Origin: CAYREX01 sp964423505
GTDB lineage: Bacteria > Fermentibacterota > Fermentibacteria > Fermentibacterales > JCC-6
DNA: 64,000 nt
Assembly (NCBI GenBank): GCA_964423505.1
Contig: CAYREX010000003.1
Coordinates: 186,001-250,000, forward strand
Reading direction: 5' to 3'
Shown one piece after another: positions 24,393 through 32,112 of this stretch. The first letter of the stretch is position 1; each line of letters opens with the position of its first letter. A program made the translations under genes and the position numbers. The notes under the pieces are model-generated. The model did not search any database and was not told where the DNA came from. It saw only the letters and a list, made by a program, of their open reading frames with translations.

Positions 24393-25846
24393 TGTCCAGC
24401 TATCTTGCCGTTGGGGCTTACGCGCTCCTCATCGTGTTCGTGGGTCTGGCCGGAATGCGCAGGACCAGGTCCTACATGGACTTCCTCCACGGTGGCGGCA
24501 GGGTCGGCCCGTGGATGACGGCCTTCTCCTACGGCACCGCCTACTTCTCGGCGGTGCTGTTCATAGGCTTCGCCGGCAAGCTGGGCTGGGCTTTCGGCGT
24601 GAGCACCCTCTGGATAGCCCTTGGCAACACCCTCCTGGGTACCCTCGGGGTCTGGCTGCTCCTGGGCAGGCGCATCAGGGCCACCAGGGACCTCGGCGTC
24701 AACACCATGCCCGAGTACCTCGAGGTCCGTTACGACTCCTCCTTCATCAAGGGCTTCAGCGCCCTCTGCATCTTCGTGTTCATGGTACCCTACACCGCAG
24801 CGGTGTTCATGGGTCTGAGCTACCTGTTCGAGGCCACATTCGGCCTGCCGTACGTCTGGATACTTCTCTTCATGGGAATCTTCACCGCGATGTACATGGC
24901 CATGGGCGGCTACCGGTCCATGGCGATGATCGACGTCTTCTTCGGCGTGATAATGACCGCCGGTGTCCTCCTGCTCCTCTGGTCGACCCTGGGCAGGGGG
25001 GGAGGCGTGGGAGGCATACTCCAGGGCCTCCGCGAGATAGACCCGGCGCTGGCGGGCCCGGTGGGGCCGCCGGGGGTCGTGCCGCTCCTCTCCCTGGTCT
25101 TCCTGACCAGCGCCGCCCCCTTCGCCATGCCGCAGCTGCTGCAGAAGTTCTACGCGGTCAGGGACGCCAGGACCGTCAGGGTGGGGACCGTGGCATCCAC
25201 CTTCTTCGCACTCCTGGTCACCGGCACGGCCTACTTCGTCGGAGCGACCACGAGGCTCTTCCTCAACCCTCAGGAGCACCCGGACGCCTTCACAGCGCAG
25301 GGCGCCCCGGTATTCGACAACCTGATGCCCGAGCTGCTCACCGAGGTCATTCCCGGGGCCCTGACCGTAATCATCCTCCTGCTGGTCCTCTCCGCATCCA
25401 TGTCCACCCTGGCCTCCCTGGTCCTGGTCTCCAGCTCCACGCTGACCAAGGACTTCTACCACGGCTTCGTGAACAGGAACGCCGGCGACCGGAGGCTCAC
25501 GGCCCTTGGCAGGGGCAGCAGCGTCTTCTTCGTTCTGCTCTCCATGGTCCTCGCATGGATGCAGCCGGCGGTGATAGTCACCATCCTCGCCATCTCCTGG
25601 GGCGCCTTGGCCTCGGTCTTCCTCGGCCCGTTCCTCTGGGGCCTGCTTTCACCGAGAGCACGCAGGGGCCCGGCCATAGCCTCCTCGCTGCTCGGCCTGG
25701 GGGTCTGCATCGCGCTCTTCTTCGCCTGGGGCCCCTCGAAGGTGCCGCAGGCGGCATCCCTTGGCATGCTGGTCTCGCTCGCGGTGCCGGCCCTCTCGCT
25801 CCTGGCAGGCTTCCCCGGCGGCGACCGCAGGGGAGGGGGTGCCTGA
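24389..25846 (+). CDS. Sodium:solute symporter (SSS family)
   Basis: This inner membrane protein of 485 aa has about 13 hydrophobic segments and matches the SSS family (PanF/PutP type). Family features include the first helix with AVGAYALLIVFVGLAG, a substrate-path segment AFSYGTAYFSAVLFIGFAGKLGW, NTMPEYLEVRYDS after helix 3, and SASMSTLASLVLVSSSTLTKDFY late. It would bring in a small organic solute with sodium; the substrate cannot be told. It overlaps batD (ATGA) and the hybrid kinase gene (TGATG). Confidence 0.92.
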   Translation: MMSSYLAVGAYALLIVFVGLAGMRRTRSYMDFLHGGGRVGPWMTAFSYGTAYFSAVLFIGFAGKLGWAFGVSTLWIALGNTLLGTLGVWLLLGRRIRATRDLGVNTMPEYLEVRYDSSFIKGFSALCIFVFMVPYTAAVFMGLSYLFEATFGLPYVWILLFMGIFTAMYMAMGGYRSMAMIDVFFGVIMTAGVLLLLWSTLGRGGGVGGILQGLREIDPALAGPVGPPGVVPLLSLVFLTSAAPFAMPQLLQKFYAVRDARTVRVGTVASTFFALLVTGTAYFVGATTRLFLNPQEHPDAFTAQGAPVFDNLMPELLTEVIPGALTVIILLLVLSASMSTLASLVLVSSSTLTKDFYHGFVNRNAGDRRLTALGRGSSVFFVLLSMVLAWMQPAVIVTILAISWGALASVFLGPFLWGLLSPRARRGPAIASSLLGLGVCIALFFAWGPSKVPQAASLGMLVSLAVPALSLLAGFPGGDRRGGGA

Positions 25847-28800
25847 TGGGCGGCGGAAGGCGATGGGACGGCATGGGGGACCGGGGCGGCGAGCTGATGA
25901 TGGAGATGCTCGGGTCGGTCCTAGAGAGCGTAATCATAGTCGATAATGATAACAGGATAGTCTTCTGCAACCCGGCGCTCTACTCCCTCTTCGAGGTCGA
26001 CCCGGAGGAGCGCGACCTGGTCGGGGCGAGCTTCCTGGACTTCGTCGACCCGGAGTTCTGGCCTGAGGTCCGAAGGCAGACGGACATCCGGCGCGACGGA
26101 GCGTCCTCGAGGTATGAAGTTAATATAATTACATCAGATGGTAATAAGAAGTCTGTGCTTCTCTCCGTCACACCGAGAGTGTCTCAGGGCGACGAGGTCG
26201 CAGGGGCCATCGCCACAGTCACGGACATCACCAGGGTCAAGGCCATCGAGGACGAGCTGGACAGGAGCAGGTCCCGCTTCAGGGACATTGCGCTCTGCAG
26301 CGCCGACTGGATATGGGAGGTCGACCGCCTGGCCCGGTATACCTACTGCTCCGGCAGGGTCCGGGAGATCATAGGGTACGAGCCGCACGAGATGCTCGGA
26401 AGGCGCCCCTTCGACTTCTTCGCCCCGGGCGAGATGGCGCGGGTGCGGGGCGATCTCAGACGGATGCTCTCCAGCGGCGAGGAGATACACGACCTCGAGG
26501 TCTGGTGCGTCCACCGGGACGGCCACAGAGTGCTCCTGCAGACCTCCGGGGTGCCGGTCAGGGACGACTCCGGCATGCTTGCCGGCTACAGGGGCATAGA
26601 GAGGGACGTCACCCAGAGGCACCGGATGGAGGAGCGCCTCAGGAAGGCGCTGGAGAGCAACAGGACGATACTGGAGTCGCTCCCGGTGGGCATCATGATA
26701 ATGGGGAGCGACAAGCGCATACGCTACGTGAACGAGGTGGCCGCCAGGATGGCCGGCCTGGACAGGAGCGAGCTGACCGGCCGGCTCTGCCACGACTGCA
26801 TCTGCCTCTCCGAGAGGGACAAGTGCCCCATACTGGACCTGGGCATGAGCGTCGACAACAGGGAGACCGAGCTCAGGTGCTGCGGAGGGCGGAACATGCC
26901 GGTCATCAAGTCGGTCCTCCCGATTGAGCTCGACGGGGAGGAGGTCCTCCTGGAGGTCTTCCTGGACAACACGGAGCAGAACAGGGCCAGGGCCCGCGCC
27001 GAGAGCGCCACCAGGCTCGCCGAGAAGCGAAACGAGGAGCTGAAGAGCGCAATCGAGACGGCGGAGCGGCTGGCGGTCGAGGCCAGGCTGGCCAGCAGGG
27101 CCAAGAGCGATTTCCTCGCCAACATGAGCCACGAGATAAGGACGCCGATGAACGGCGTCATAGGCATGACGGAGCTGCTGCTGGGCATGCAGGACCTTAC
27201 CCCGGAGCAGAGGGACTTCACCCTGACCATCAAGAAGAGCGCCGACGCCCTCCTGCACATAATCAACGACATACTGGACTTCTCCAAGATAGAGGCGGGC
27301 AAGCTGCAGCTCGAGAAGATGGACTTCGACCTGAGGACCATGCTGGGAGATCTCTGCGACCTGATAAGCGTCAACGCCTCGGAGAAGGGCCTGGAGCTCT
27401 TCCTGAACATCAACGAGGACGTACCCTCGCGGGTGACGGGCGACCCGGGCAGGCTGCGGCAGATACTGATGAACCTGCTTGGAAACGCCGTCAAGTTCAC
27501 CGAGAGGGGGGAGGTGCTGCTGGACGTCAGCGTCCTGGAGGAGGACGACAGGCACGTCGAGCTGCTCTTCCGGGTACGGGACACCGGCATAGGCATCGAG
27601 CCGGAGCGCATGGAGGCGCTCTTCCAGCCCTTCACCCAGGGGGACGCCTCCACCACCAGGAAGTACGGCGGTACAGGTCTCGGACTGGCCATATCCAAGC
27701 AGCTGGCCCAGCTCCTGGGCGGGCAGCTTGAGGCTGACAGCGATGTCGGCGAGGGCTCGGAGTTCAGGTTCACCAGCCGCCTCGGGAAGCGGAGCGCCGA
27801 ACAGGCCGAGCCTGCCCCGAGGTGGGACGATCGTGAGCTCCTGGAGGGGGCGAACGTCCTGGTGGTGGACGACAAGGAGACCAACCGGCGGATAATGGCC
27901 GGGATGCTCGAGTCCTGGGGCTGCAGGCACACCGAGGTCTCCTCCGGCGCCGAGGCCATGGAGGTCCTCAAGGCGGCCAGGCACCGGGACGACGGCTTCG
28001 ACATCGCCGTGCTGGACATGCAGATGCCCGGTATGGACGGCGAGATGCTGGGCAGGTCGATAAGCGAGGACCCGGAGCTGGCCGGGACCATCCTGCTCAT
28101 CATGTACACGTCGCTCGCCAGGCGCGGCGACGCCGCAAGGATGCGGGATGCCGGCTTCTCCGCATACCTGACCAAGCCGATAAGGATGTCTAGGCTTCAC
28201 GACTGCCTGGTGAGCCTGATGGAGATGGAGAGCAGCGGCAGGAAGCCGGCCCAGCTCATAACCAGGCACAGCATCGCCGAGACCAGGAAGGAGCGCATCC
28301 GTATACTCCTCGCGGAGGACAACGAGGTCAACCGCAAGGTGGCCATGAAGATACTGGAACGCCTGGGCTACTCGGCCGTACCGGTGGAGAACGGCAGCGA
28401 GGCCCTGGAGCTGCTCTCGAGTGAGCACTTCGACCTGGTGCTGATGGACGTCCAGATGCCGGTGATGGACGGCCTGGAGGCCACCGCGGCCGTCAGGGCC
28501 CCGGACTCGCCGGTGCTCGACCGGCAAGTCCCCATAGTCGCCATGACCGCGCACGCCATGCAGGGCGACCGGGAGAGGTGCCTCGGGGCCGGGATGGACG
28601 GCTACATATCGAAGCCGGTGAACATCGACGACCTGGAGCGGACCATATCCGAGGTGACGGGAGCCGGCTCGCAGTCCTGCGCCTGTGAGGCCCGCGAAGA
28701 GAAGGACGAGGGTCCGGCCGTCCTGGACGAAAGCGTCCTCAGCCGCTCGGTGGGCGACGACGAGGAGATCGTCCGGGAGATACTGGACCTGTTCGTCGGG

Positions 28801-29064
28801 AACGCCCGGGAGCTCCTCGGCCGGATGGACCGGGAGCTCGAGGAGCTGGAGCTGGGCGGAGACCTGGAGCCGCTGAGGCGGACCGCGCACTCGCTGAAGG
28901 GCTCGGCCGGCAACATAGGCGCGAGAGCCCTCTACCTCGCGCTGGTCGAGCTGGAGGACGCCTGCGGGGAGGGGGCCGGCGGGCGGGAGGAGATAACGGC
29001 GGCGATCGAGGCTGTCGGGCGGGAGCACGGCAGGCTGCTGGAGCGGCTGGGGCGGGATAGCTAG
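25846..29064 (+). CDS. Hybrid histidine kinase: PAS x3, kinase, two receivers, HPt
   Basis: This soluble phosphorelay protein of 1072 aa has PAS domains at about 15-130, 135-260 and 270-385, a kinase core, two receivers and an HPt domain. The third PAS has a Cys-rich stretch (CHDCICLSERDKCP) common in sensor PAS domains. The dimerisation His is in FLANMSHEIRTP. The ATPase boxes are intact (NLLGNAVKF, DTGIGI, GGTGLGLA). Receiver 1 has LDMQMPGMDG, receiver 2 has MDVQMPVMDG, and HPt has AHSLKGSAGN. No transmembrane helix is seen, so the signal should be cytoplasmic. Overlap with the symporter gene hints that transport and sensing are linked. Bases 26112-26160 are strikingly AT-rich for this gene. 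Confidence 0.95.
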   Translation: MGGGRRWDGMGDRGGELMMEMLGSVLESVIIVDNDNRIVFCNPALYSLFEVDPEERDLVGASFLDFVDPEFWPEVRRQTDIRRDGASSRYEVNIITSDGNKKSVLLSVTPRVSQGDEVAGAIATVTDITRVKAIEDELDRSRSRFRDIALCSADWIWEVDRLARYTYCSGRVREIIGYEPHEMLGRRPFDFFAPGEMARVRGDLRRMLSSGEEIHDLEVWCVHRDGHRVLLQTSGVPVRDDSGMLAGYRGIERDVTQRHRMEERLRKALESNRTILESLPVGIMIMGSDKRIRYVNEVAARMAGLDRSELTGRLCHDCICLSERDKCPILDLGMSVDNRETELRCCGGRNMPVIKSVLPIELDGEEVLLEVFLDNTEQNRARARAESATRLAEKRNEELKSAIETAERLAVEARLASRAKSDFLANMSHEIRTPMNGVIGMTELLLGMQDLTPEQRDFTLTIKKSADALLHIINDILDFSKIEAGKLQLEKMDFDLRTMLGDLCDLISVNASEKGLELFLNINEDVPSRVTGDPGRLRQILMNLLGNAVKFTERGEVLLDVSVLEEDDRHVELLFRVRDTGIGIEPERMEALFQPFTQGDASTTRKYGGTGLGLAISKQLAQLLGGQLEADSDVGEGSEFRFTSRLGKRSAEQAEPAPRWDDRELLEGANVLVVDDKETNRRIMAGMLESWGCRHTEVSSGAEAMEVLKAARHRDDGFDIAVLDMQMPGMDGEMLGRSISEDPELAGTILLIMYTSLARRGDAARMRDAGFSAYLTKPIRMSRLHDCLVSLMEMESSGRKPAQLITRHSIAETRKERIRILLAEDNEVNRKVAMKILERLGYSAVPVENGSEALELLSSEHFDLVLMDVQMPVMDGLEATAAVRAPDSPVLDRQVPIVAMTAHAMQGDRERCLGAGMDGYISKPVNIDDLERTISEVTGAGSQSCACEAREEKDEGPAVLDESVLSRSVGDDEEIVREILDLFVGNARELLGRMDRELEELELGGDLEPLRRTAHSLKGSAGNIGARALYLALVELEDACGEGAGGREEITAAIEAVGREHGRLLERLGRDS

Positions 29065-29079
29065 ACTGTCCGATAAGAG

Positions 29080-29140
29080 ATATTATGTAAAGTCAGGTAT
29101 GCGGTTGCGAGGCAAGGGTATATCTGACTGTACATAATAT
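29080..29140. repeat. 21-bp inverted repeat, AT-rich, after the hybrid kinase gene
   Basis: Arms at 29080-29100 and 29120-29140 match at 19 of 21 positions around a 19-base GC-rich loop. It lies 16 bases after the hybrid kinase stop, between convergent genes. It could end transcription in both directions, although neither arm is followed by a T-run, or be the end of a small mobile repeat. Confidence 0.8.
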
Positions 29141-29278
29141 GGATGTGGATTCGATACTGGCTCGGGTCAGATATTGGCCATGCAAAGTCAGGTATGCGGT
29201 TGCGAGGCAAGGGTATATCTGACTGTACATAATATGGATGTGGATTCGATACTGGCTCGGGTCAGATTTTGGCCATGC
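29089..29278. repeat. Two tandem 95-bp units between convergent genes
   Basis: Units 29089-29183 and 29184-29278 differ at about one base. Each starts AAAGTCAGGTATGCGG and contains the inner hairpin AGTCAGGTAT / ATATCTGACT (one G-T pair). The intergenic stretch 29065-29371 holds no gene that I can support; its content is this array plus the partial copy listed next. Confidence 0.92.
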
Positions 29279-29305
29279 GCCGGTTCCGGCGGGTGGCCGT
29301 AAGTA

Positions 29306-29361
29306 GTGTGGATTTGATACTGGCTCGGGTCAGATTCTGGCCATGTGCCGGTTCCGGCGGG
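29306..29361. repeat. Degenerate partial third copy of the 95-bp unit
   Basis: Bases 29306-29345 repeat the second half of the 95-bp unit (starting GTGTGGATTTGATACTGG) with a few changes. Bases 29346-29361 repeat a GC-rich piece (TGCCGGTTCCGGCGGG) also found right after copy 2 at 29279-29293. The spacing from copy 2 is 68 bases, not 95, so a deletion or a different unit length is likely. Confidence 0.8.
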
Positions 29362-29371
29362 CACCGCAGAT

Positions 29372-30103
29372 CTAGTAGCCCTGGACCTCCAGCCTCGCCA
29401 TCTGGTACCTGATGAAGGCCGTGGTGTCCGGGAAGACGGTTAGGGCACTGTCCAGCCAGGAGCTCGCCGATGAGTAGTCCTCGCCGGCGTAGGCTATCCT
29501 GGAGAGGCCCGACAGCGCCTCCCACCTCAGGAGCGGGCTGCTCTCCGAGCCCTCGAGGACCTCGCTGAAGAGCTCCTCGGCGTTGGCCATGTCCGCGGCC
29601 CCTCCCCTGTTCTCGAGGGCGATGGCGAGGTGGAGGCTGGCCGCGCGGGTGAGCTCCCTGCCCGGGTCGGCGGCGAGGAAGTCCTGCAGGGAAGGTATGA
29701 CCTCGCTCTCCAGGCCGAGGATTATGCCTATCTTGGCAGCGAGCACGGCGGAGCGCTTGCCGGGCATCCTGCCGGGATGGGTCTGGTAGTTGGAGGATGC
29801 CACGTTCCTGGCCATGCTGAGCTGCCCCATGGCTGTCTCTACCTGGCCCGACTGAAGGCTCGACAGTCCGATGTTGTAGAGCTGTCCCGCAAGGTAGAAC
29901 CTCGCGTTGGCCTCCGCAGCCTGGCGTCCGGCGTTGGAGATCACCGACTGCGCGACGAGGATGCCGAGCAGGACCACGGCGAAACCTATGAGTATCGCCC
30001 TCAGGTTCCTCTGCACGAAGTCCATGCCCTTCATCAGGGCGTCGTTTACCGGGTCCTTCTTGAGCTCGGTCTTGGAGAGACGCTTCCTGGTCCTGTGAGC
30101 CAT
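29372..30103 (-). CDS. Membrane-anchored TPR protein, YfgM-like
   Basis: This 243-aa protein has a basic cytoplasmic start (MAHRTRKRLSKTELKKDP), one membrane helix (AILIGFAVVLLGILVAQSV, about 36-54) and a periplasmic TPR-like helical domain (about 60-243). This layout is that of YfgM-type ancillary proteins near the SecYEG translocon, where they help periplasmic chaperones. In this window the gene is the last of the long minus-strand run and follows coaE by three bases. It ends at TAG 29372-29374, next to the repeat array. Function is by topology only. Confidence 0.7.
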   Translation of the reverse strand: MAHRTRKRLSKTELKKDPVNDALMKGMDFVQRNLRAILIGFAVVLLGILVAQSVISNAGRQAAEANARFYLAGQLYNIGLSSLQSGQVETAMGQLSMARNVASSNYQTHPGRMPGKRSAVLAAKIGIILGLESEVIPSLQDFLAADPGRELTRAASLHLAIALENRGGAADMANAEELFSEVLEGSESSPLLRWEALSGLSRIAYAGEDYSSASSWLDSALTVFPDTTAFIRYQMARLEVQGY

Positions 30104-30106
30104 ATC

Positions 30107-30784
30107 CTATGCACCGCCTCGCATTGTTCCGTTGGGTCGCGGGCCAGCGAGCCCGCCTGTCGTCTTCGCGAATATATCACGGGAGACCCTCTCGAGGTGG
30201 GCCCTCTCCCCGGAGTTCTCTATCACGGCGTCCGCCAGCCGCGCCTTCTCGGCGATGTCCATCTGGTGCTCCCATACGCGAGCGGCCCTGGAGGGGTCCG
30301 TGCCGCTCCTGGCCGCCGCCCGCCCCAAGCACCTCTCCTTCGTGTCAGAGACCACCAGGACCGAGTCCATGATGCGGTCCAGGCCCAGCTCGAAGAGCAG
30401 CGCCCCCTCCAGCACGTAGACGCCTCCGCAGCGCTCCCTGAGGAGAGCGGCTGACGCCCGCGCCCAGCGGACCATCCTCGGGTGGACGGTCGACCTGAGG
30501 GCCTGCATCACCCGGGGGTCCTCGAACGCCCGTCCGGCGAGCCAGCGTCTGAGACCATCGCCTCGGAGCCGTCTGAGCTCCGGCGCGCAAAGCTTCATTG
30601 CAAGGTCCGTTGCTACGTAGCTCCTTCTCAGCATCCTGTGGCCGACCTCGTCCAGGGAGCAGACACCGCTGCACATGTCGGCAACCGCACCGGCCGCCGT
30701 CGTCTGGCCGCTGCCGCTGTTGCCGGTGATGCCCACGAGGAGCGTGCGGCAGCCGCTCCCGCCGGTCACCTCGTGCCCCAGCAT
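30107..30784 (-). CDS. coaE: Dephospho-CoA kinase with altered Walker A
   Basis: CoaE catalyses the last step of coenzyme A synthesis, phosphorylating the 3' hydroxyl of dephospho-CoA. The 225-aa protein shows the family landmarks SLDEVGHRML, VHPRMVRWA, LEGALLFELGLD and the late ADAVIENSGE. The P-loop reads GITGNSGSGQTT (residues 18-29): the Lys that binds ATP phosphates is Gln at position 27. Start ATG 30784 is chosen because GGAGG lies just upstream; a longer frame to 30874 runs through the mtaB end. It overlaps mtaB by 19 bases. Whether it is active is uncertain. Confidence 0.85.
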   Translation of the reverse strand: MLGHEVTGGSGCRTLLVGITGNSGSGQTTAAGAVADMCSGVCSLDEVGHRMLRRSYVATDLAMKLCAPELRRLRGDGLRRWLAGRAFEDPRVMQALRSTVHPRMVRWARASAALLRERCGGVYVLEGALLFELGLDRIMDSVLVVSDTKERCLGRAAARSGTDPSRAARVWEHQMDIAEKARLADAVIENSGERAHLERVSRDIFAKTTGGLAGPRPNGTMRGGA

Positions 30785-32112
30785 ACGTCCTCCGCGCGTA
30801 TCCGCAGGTGCAGGAGCTCCCCCTCGGTGGCCCCCTCCGGAGCTAGCAGTGGTATGTAGTTGTCGGTCATGCATATAAGCCTCTCGGCGCCATCCGGGCT
30901 GCGCCCTTCGACCAGTGCGAGGGCATCCTCTCCGACGCTCCGCCTCCGGAACTCCCTCCTGGCGCGCATGCCGGCCTCCCTCAGCTCGGCCGCCCTGGCT
31001 GTGACCACCTCTGTGTGGAGCCTCTCCTCGGCCGGGGAGCCGGCCGGCGTGCCGGGCCTCGGAGAGAAGGGGAAGACGTGGAGATAGGTCACTGCGGGGT
31101 GACCGACCAGCTCAAGGGTCATCCGGAAGTCCTCCTTCGTCTCTCCGGGGAAGCCGGCTATCACGTCCAGACCCAGCGCCAGGCCGGGGAAGAGCTCCAT
31201 GGACCTGTCCAGCAGGGCGGTCATGTCGCCTGCGCCGTACCTCCTGCCCATCCTGGCGAGGATACGGTCCGACCCGCTCTGCGCAGGGAGGTGCAGGTGC
31301 CTGCAGACCCCGGGCAGGGCGAGCCTCTCCAGCGTGCTGCTCGAGAGGCCTATCGGCTCCATGGAGCTCAGCCTCAGCCTGAAGCCGCCCAGCCGGAGCA
31401 GCTCCCGCACAAGCTCCGGAAGGCCGTAGGAGCCTCCGTACAGGTCCCTGCCGTAGCTGACCAGGTCGACCCCCGTCAGCAGTATCTCCCGGTATCCGGA
31501 GGCGGCCAGCGTCTCCGCCTGGCGGAGGACCACCTCCCTCGGCTGGCTGCGGGAGGCTCCCCTGGCAGCCGGGACTATGCAGTAGGAGCAGCGGTTGTCG
31601 CAGCCGTCCTGGACCTTGAGGAATGCCCTGGTCCTGGACATCGATGCCGGGGCGGCATCCGGGAAGAGCGCGCCATTCGTCGGCCCTGCCGGCTCCGCCC
31701 GGATGCCCAGCGCCCGAGCGACCATGTCCGCTGCGCCGCTCTTCATGTCGTTCGGTAACAGCAGGACGTCCGGCCCGGACGGCAGCTCCTCCGGGAGCAC
31801 CTGGGCTACGCAGCCGGTCAGGACCAGCAGGGCGCCGCTCCTCCGGCGGAGTGTCCTGGCCGTCTTCCTGGAACGGGCGGTGCTCCTGGCGGTTACCGCG
31901 CACGTGCTCACGACGATGACGTCGGCCGCTCCCGGGTCGTCGGTGCGGACGAAGCCGCACCGACGCACCAGCTGATCCACCAGGGCCTCGTTCTCGTAGG
32001 CGTTGAGCCTGCAGCCGAGGGAGTGCCCGAGTACGGCGGGAGCGGTTCCCTCCCCGCCGCTATTCCTTCTTCTCTTCGGCGTCGGCGTTCTCCGGCTCCT
32101 CCCCCCCGTCAC
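30766..32112 (-). CDS. mtaB: tRNA threonylcarbamoyladenosine methylthiotransferase (MtaB-like)
   Basis: This radical SAM enzyme adds a methylthio group to t6A37 in ANN-decoding tRNAs. It has the methylthiotransferase N-terminal domain (HSLGCRLNAYENE, CVAQ and VVSTCAVT), the radical SAM motif VQDGCDNRCSYCIVPAARG, and the later GFPGETKEDF. This is the MtaB pattern rather than MiaB. The start is unsure. The expected N-terminus just before LGCRLN has GGGGAGGG upstream but no ATG, GTG or TTG in frame. The first usable codon is GTG 32112, inside the rpsA tail with no clear ribosome site. The gene overlaps coaE downstream by 19 bases. Confidence 0.85.
   Translation of the reverse strand: MTGGRSRRTPTPKRRRNSGGEGTAPAVLGHSLGCRLNAYENEALVDQLVRRCGFVRTDDPGAADVIVVSTCAVTARSTARSRKTARTLRRRSGALLVLTGCVAQVLPEELPSGPDVLLLPNDMKSGAADMVARALGIRAEPAGPTNGALFPDAAPASMSRTRAFLKVQDGCDNRCSYCIVPAARGASRSQPREVVLRQAETLAASGYREILLTGVDLVSYGRDLYGGSYGLPELVRELLRLGGFRLRLSSMEPIGLSSSTLERLALPGVCRHLHLPAQSGSDRILARMGRRYGAGDMTALLDRSMELFPGLALGLDVIAGFPGETKEDFRMTLELVGHPAVTYLHVFPFSPRPGTPAGSPAEERLHTEVVTARAAELREAGMRARREFRRRSVGEDALALVEGRSPDGAERLICMTDNYIPLLAPEGATEGELLHLRIRAEDVCWGTR

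Noticed and set aside
24511..25845. Extra 445 residues ahead of the hybrid kinase
   Set aside because: Shadow of the symporter gene; ATG 25846 overlaps the symporter stop and begins the PAS region.
29089..29361. CRISPR-like appearance of the direct repeats
   Set aside because: Units are directly adjacent with no unique spacers and no cas genes are near.
29262..29525. Small minus-strand protein ending near MAKI within the repeat array
   Set aside because: It runs antisense-frame through the TPR gene's 3' end and the repeats; no ribosome site or family match.
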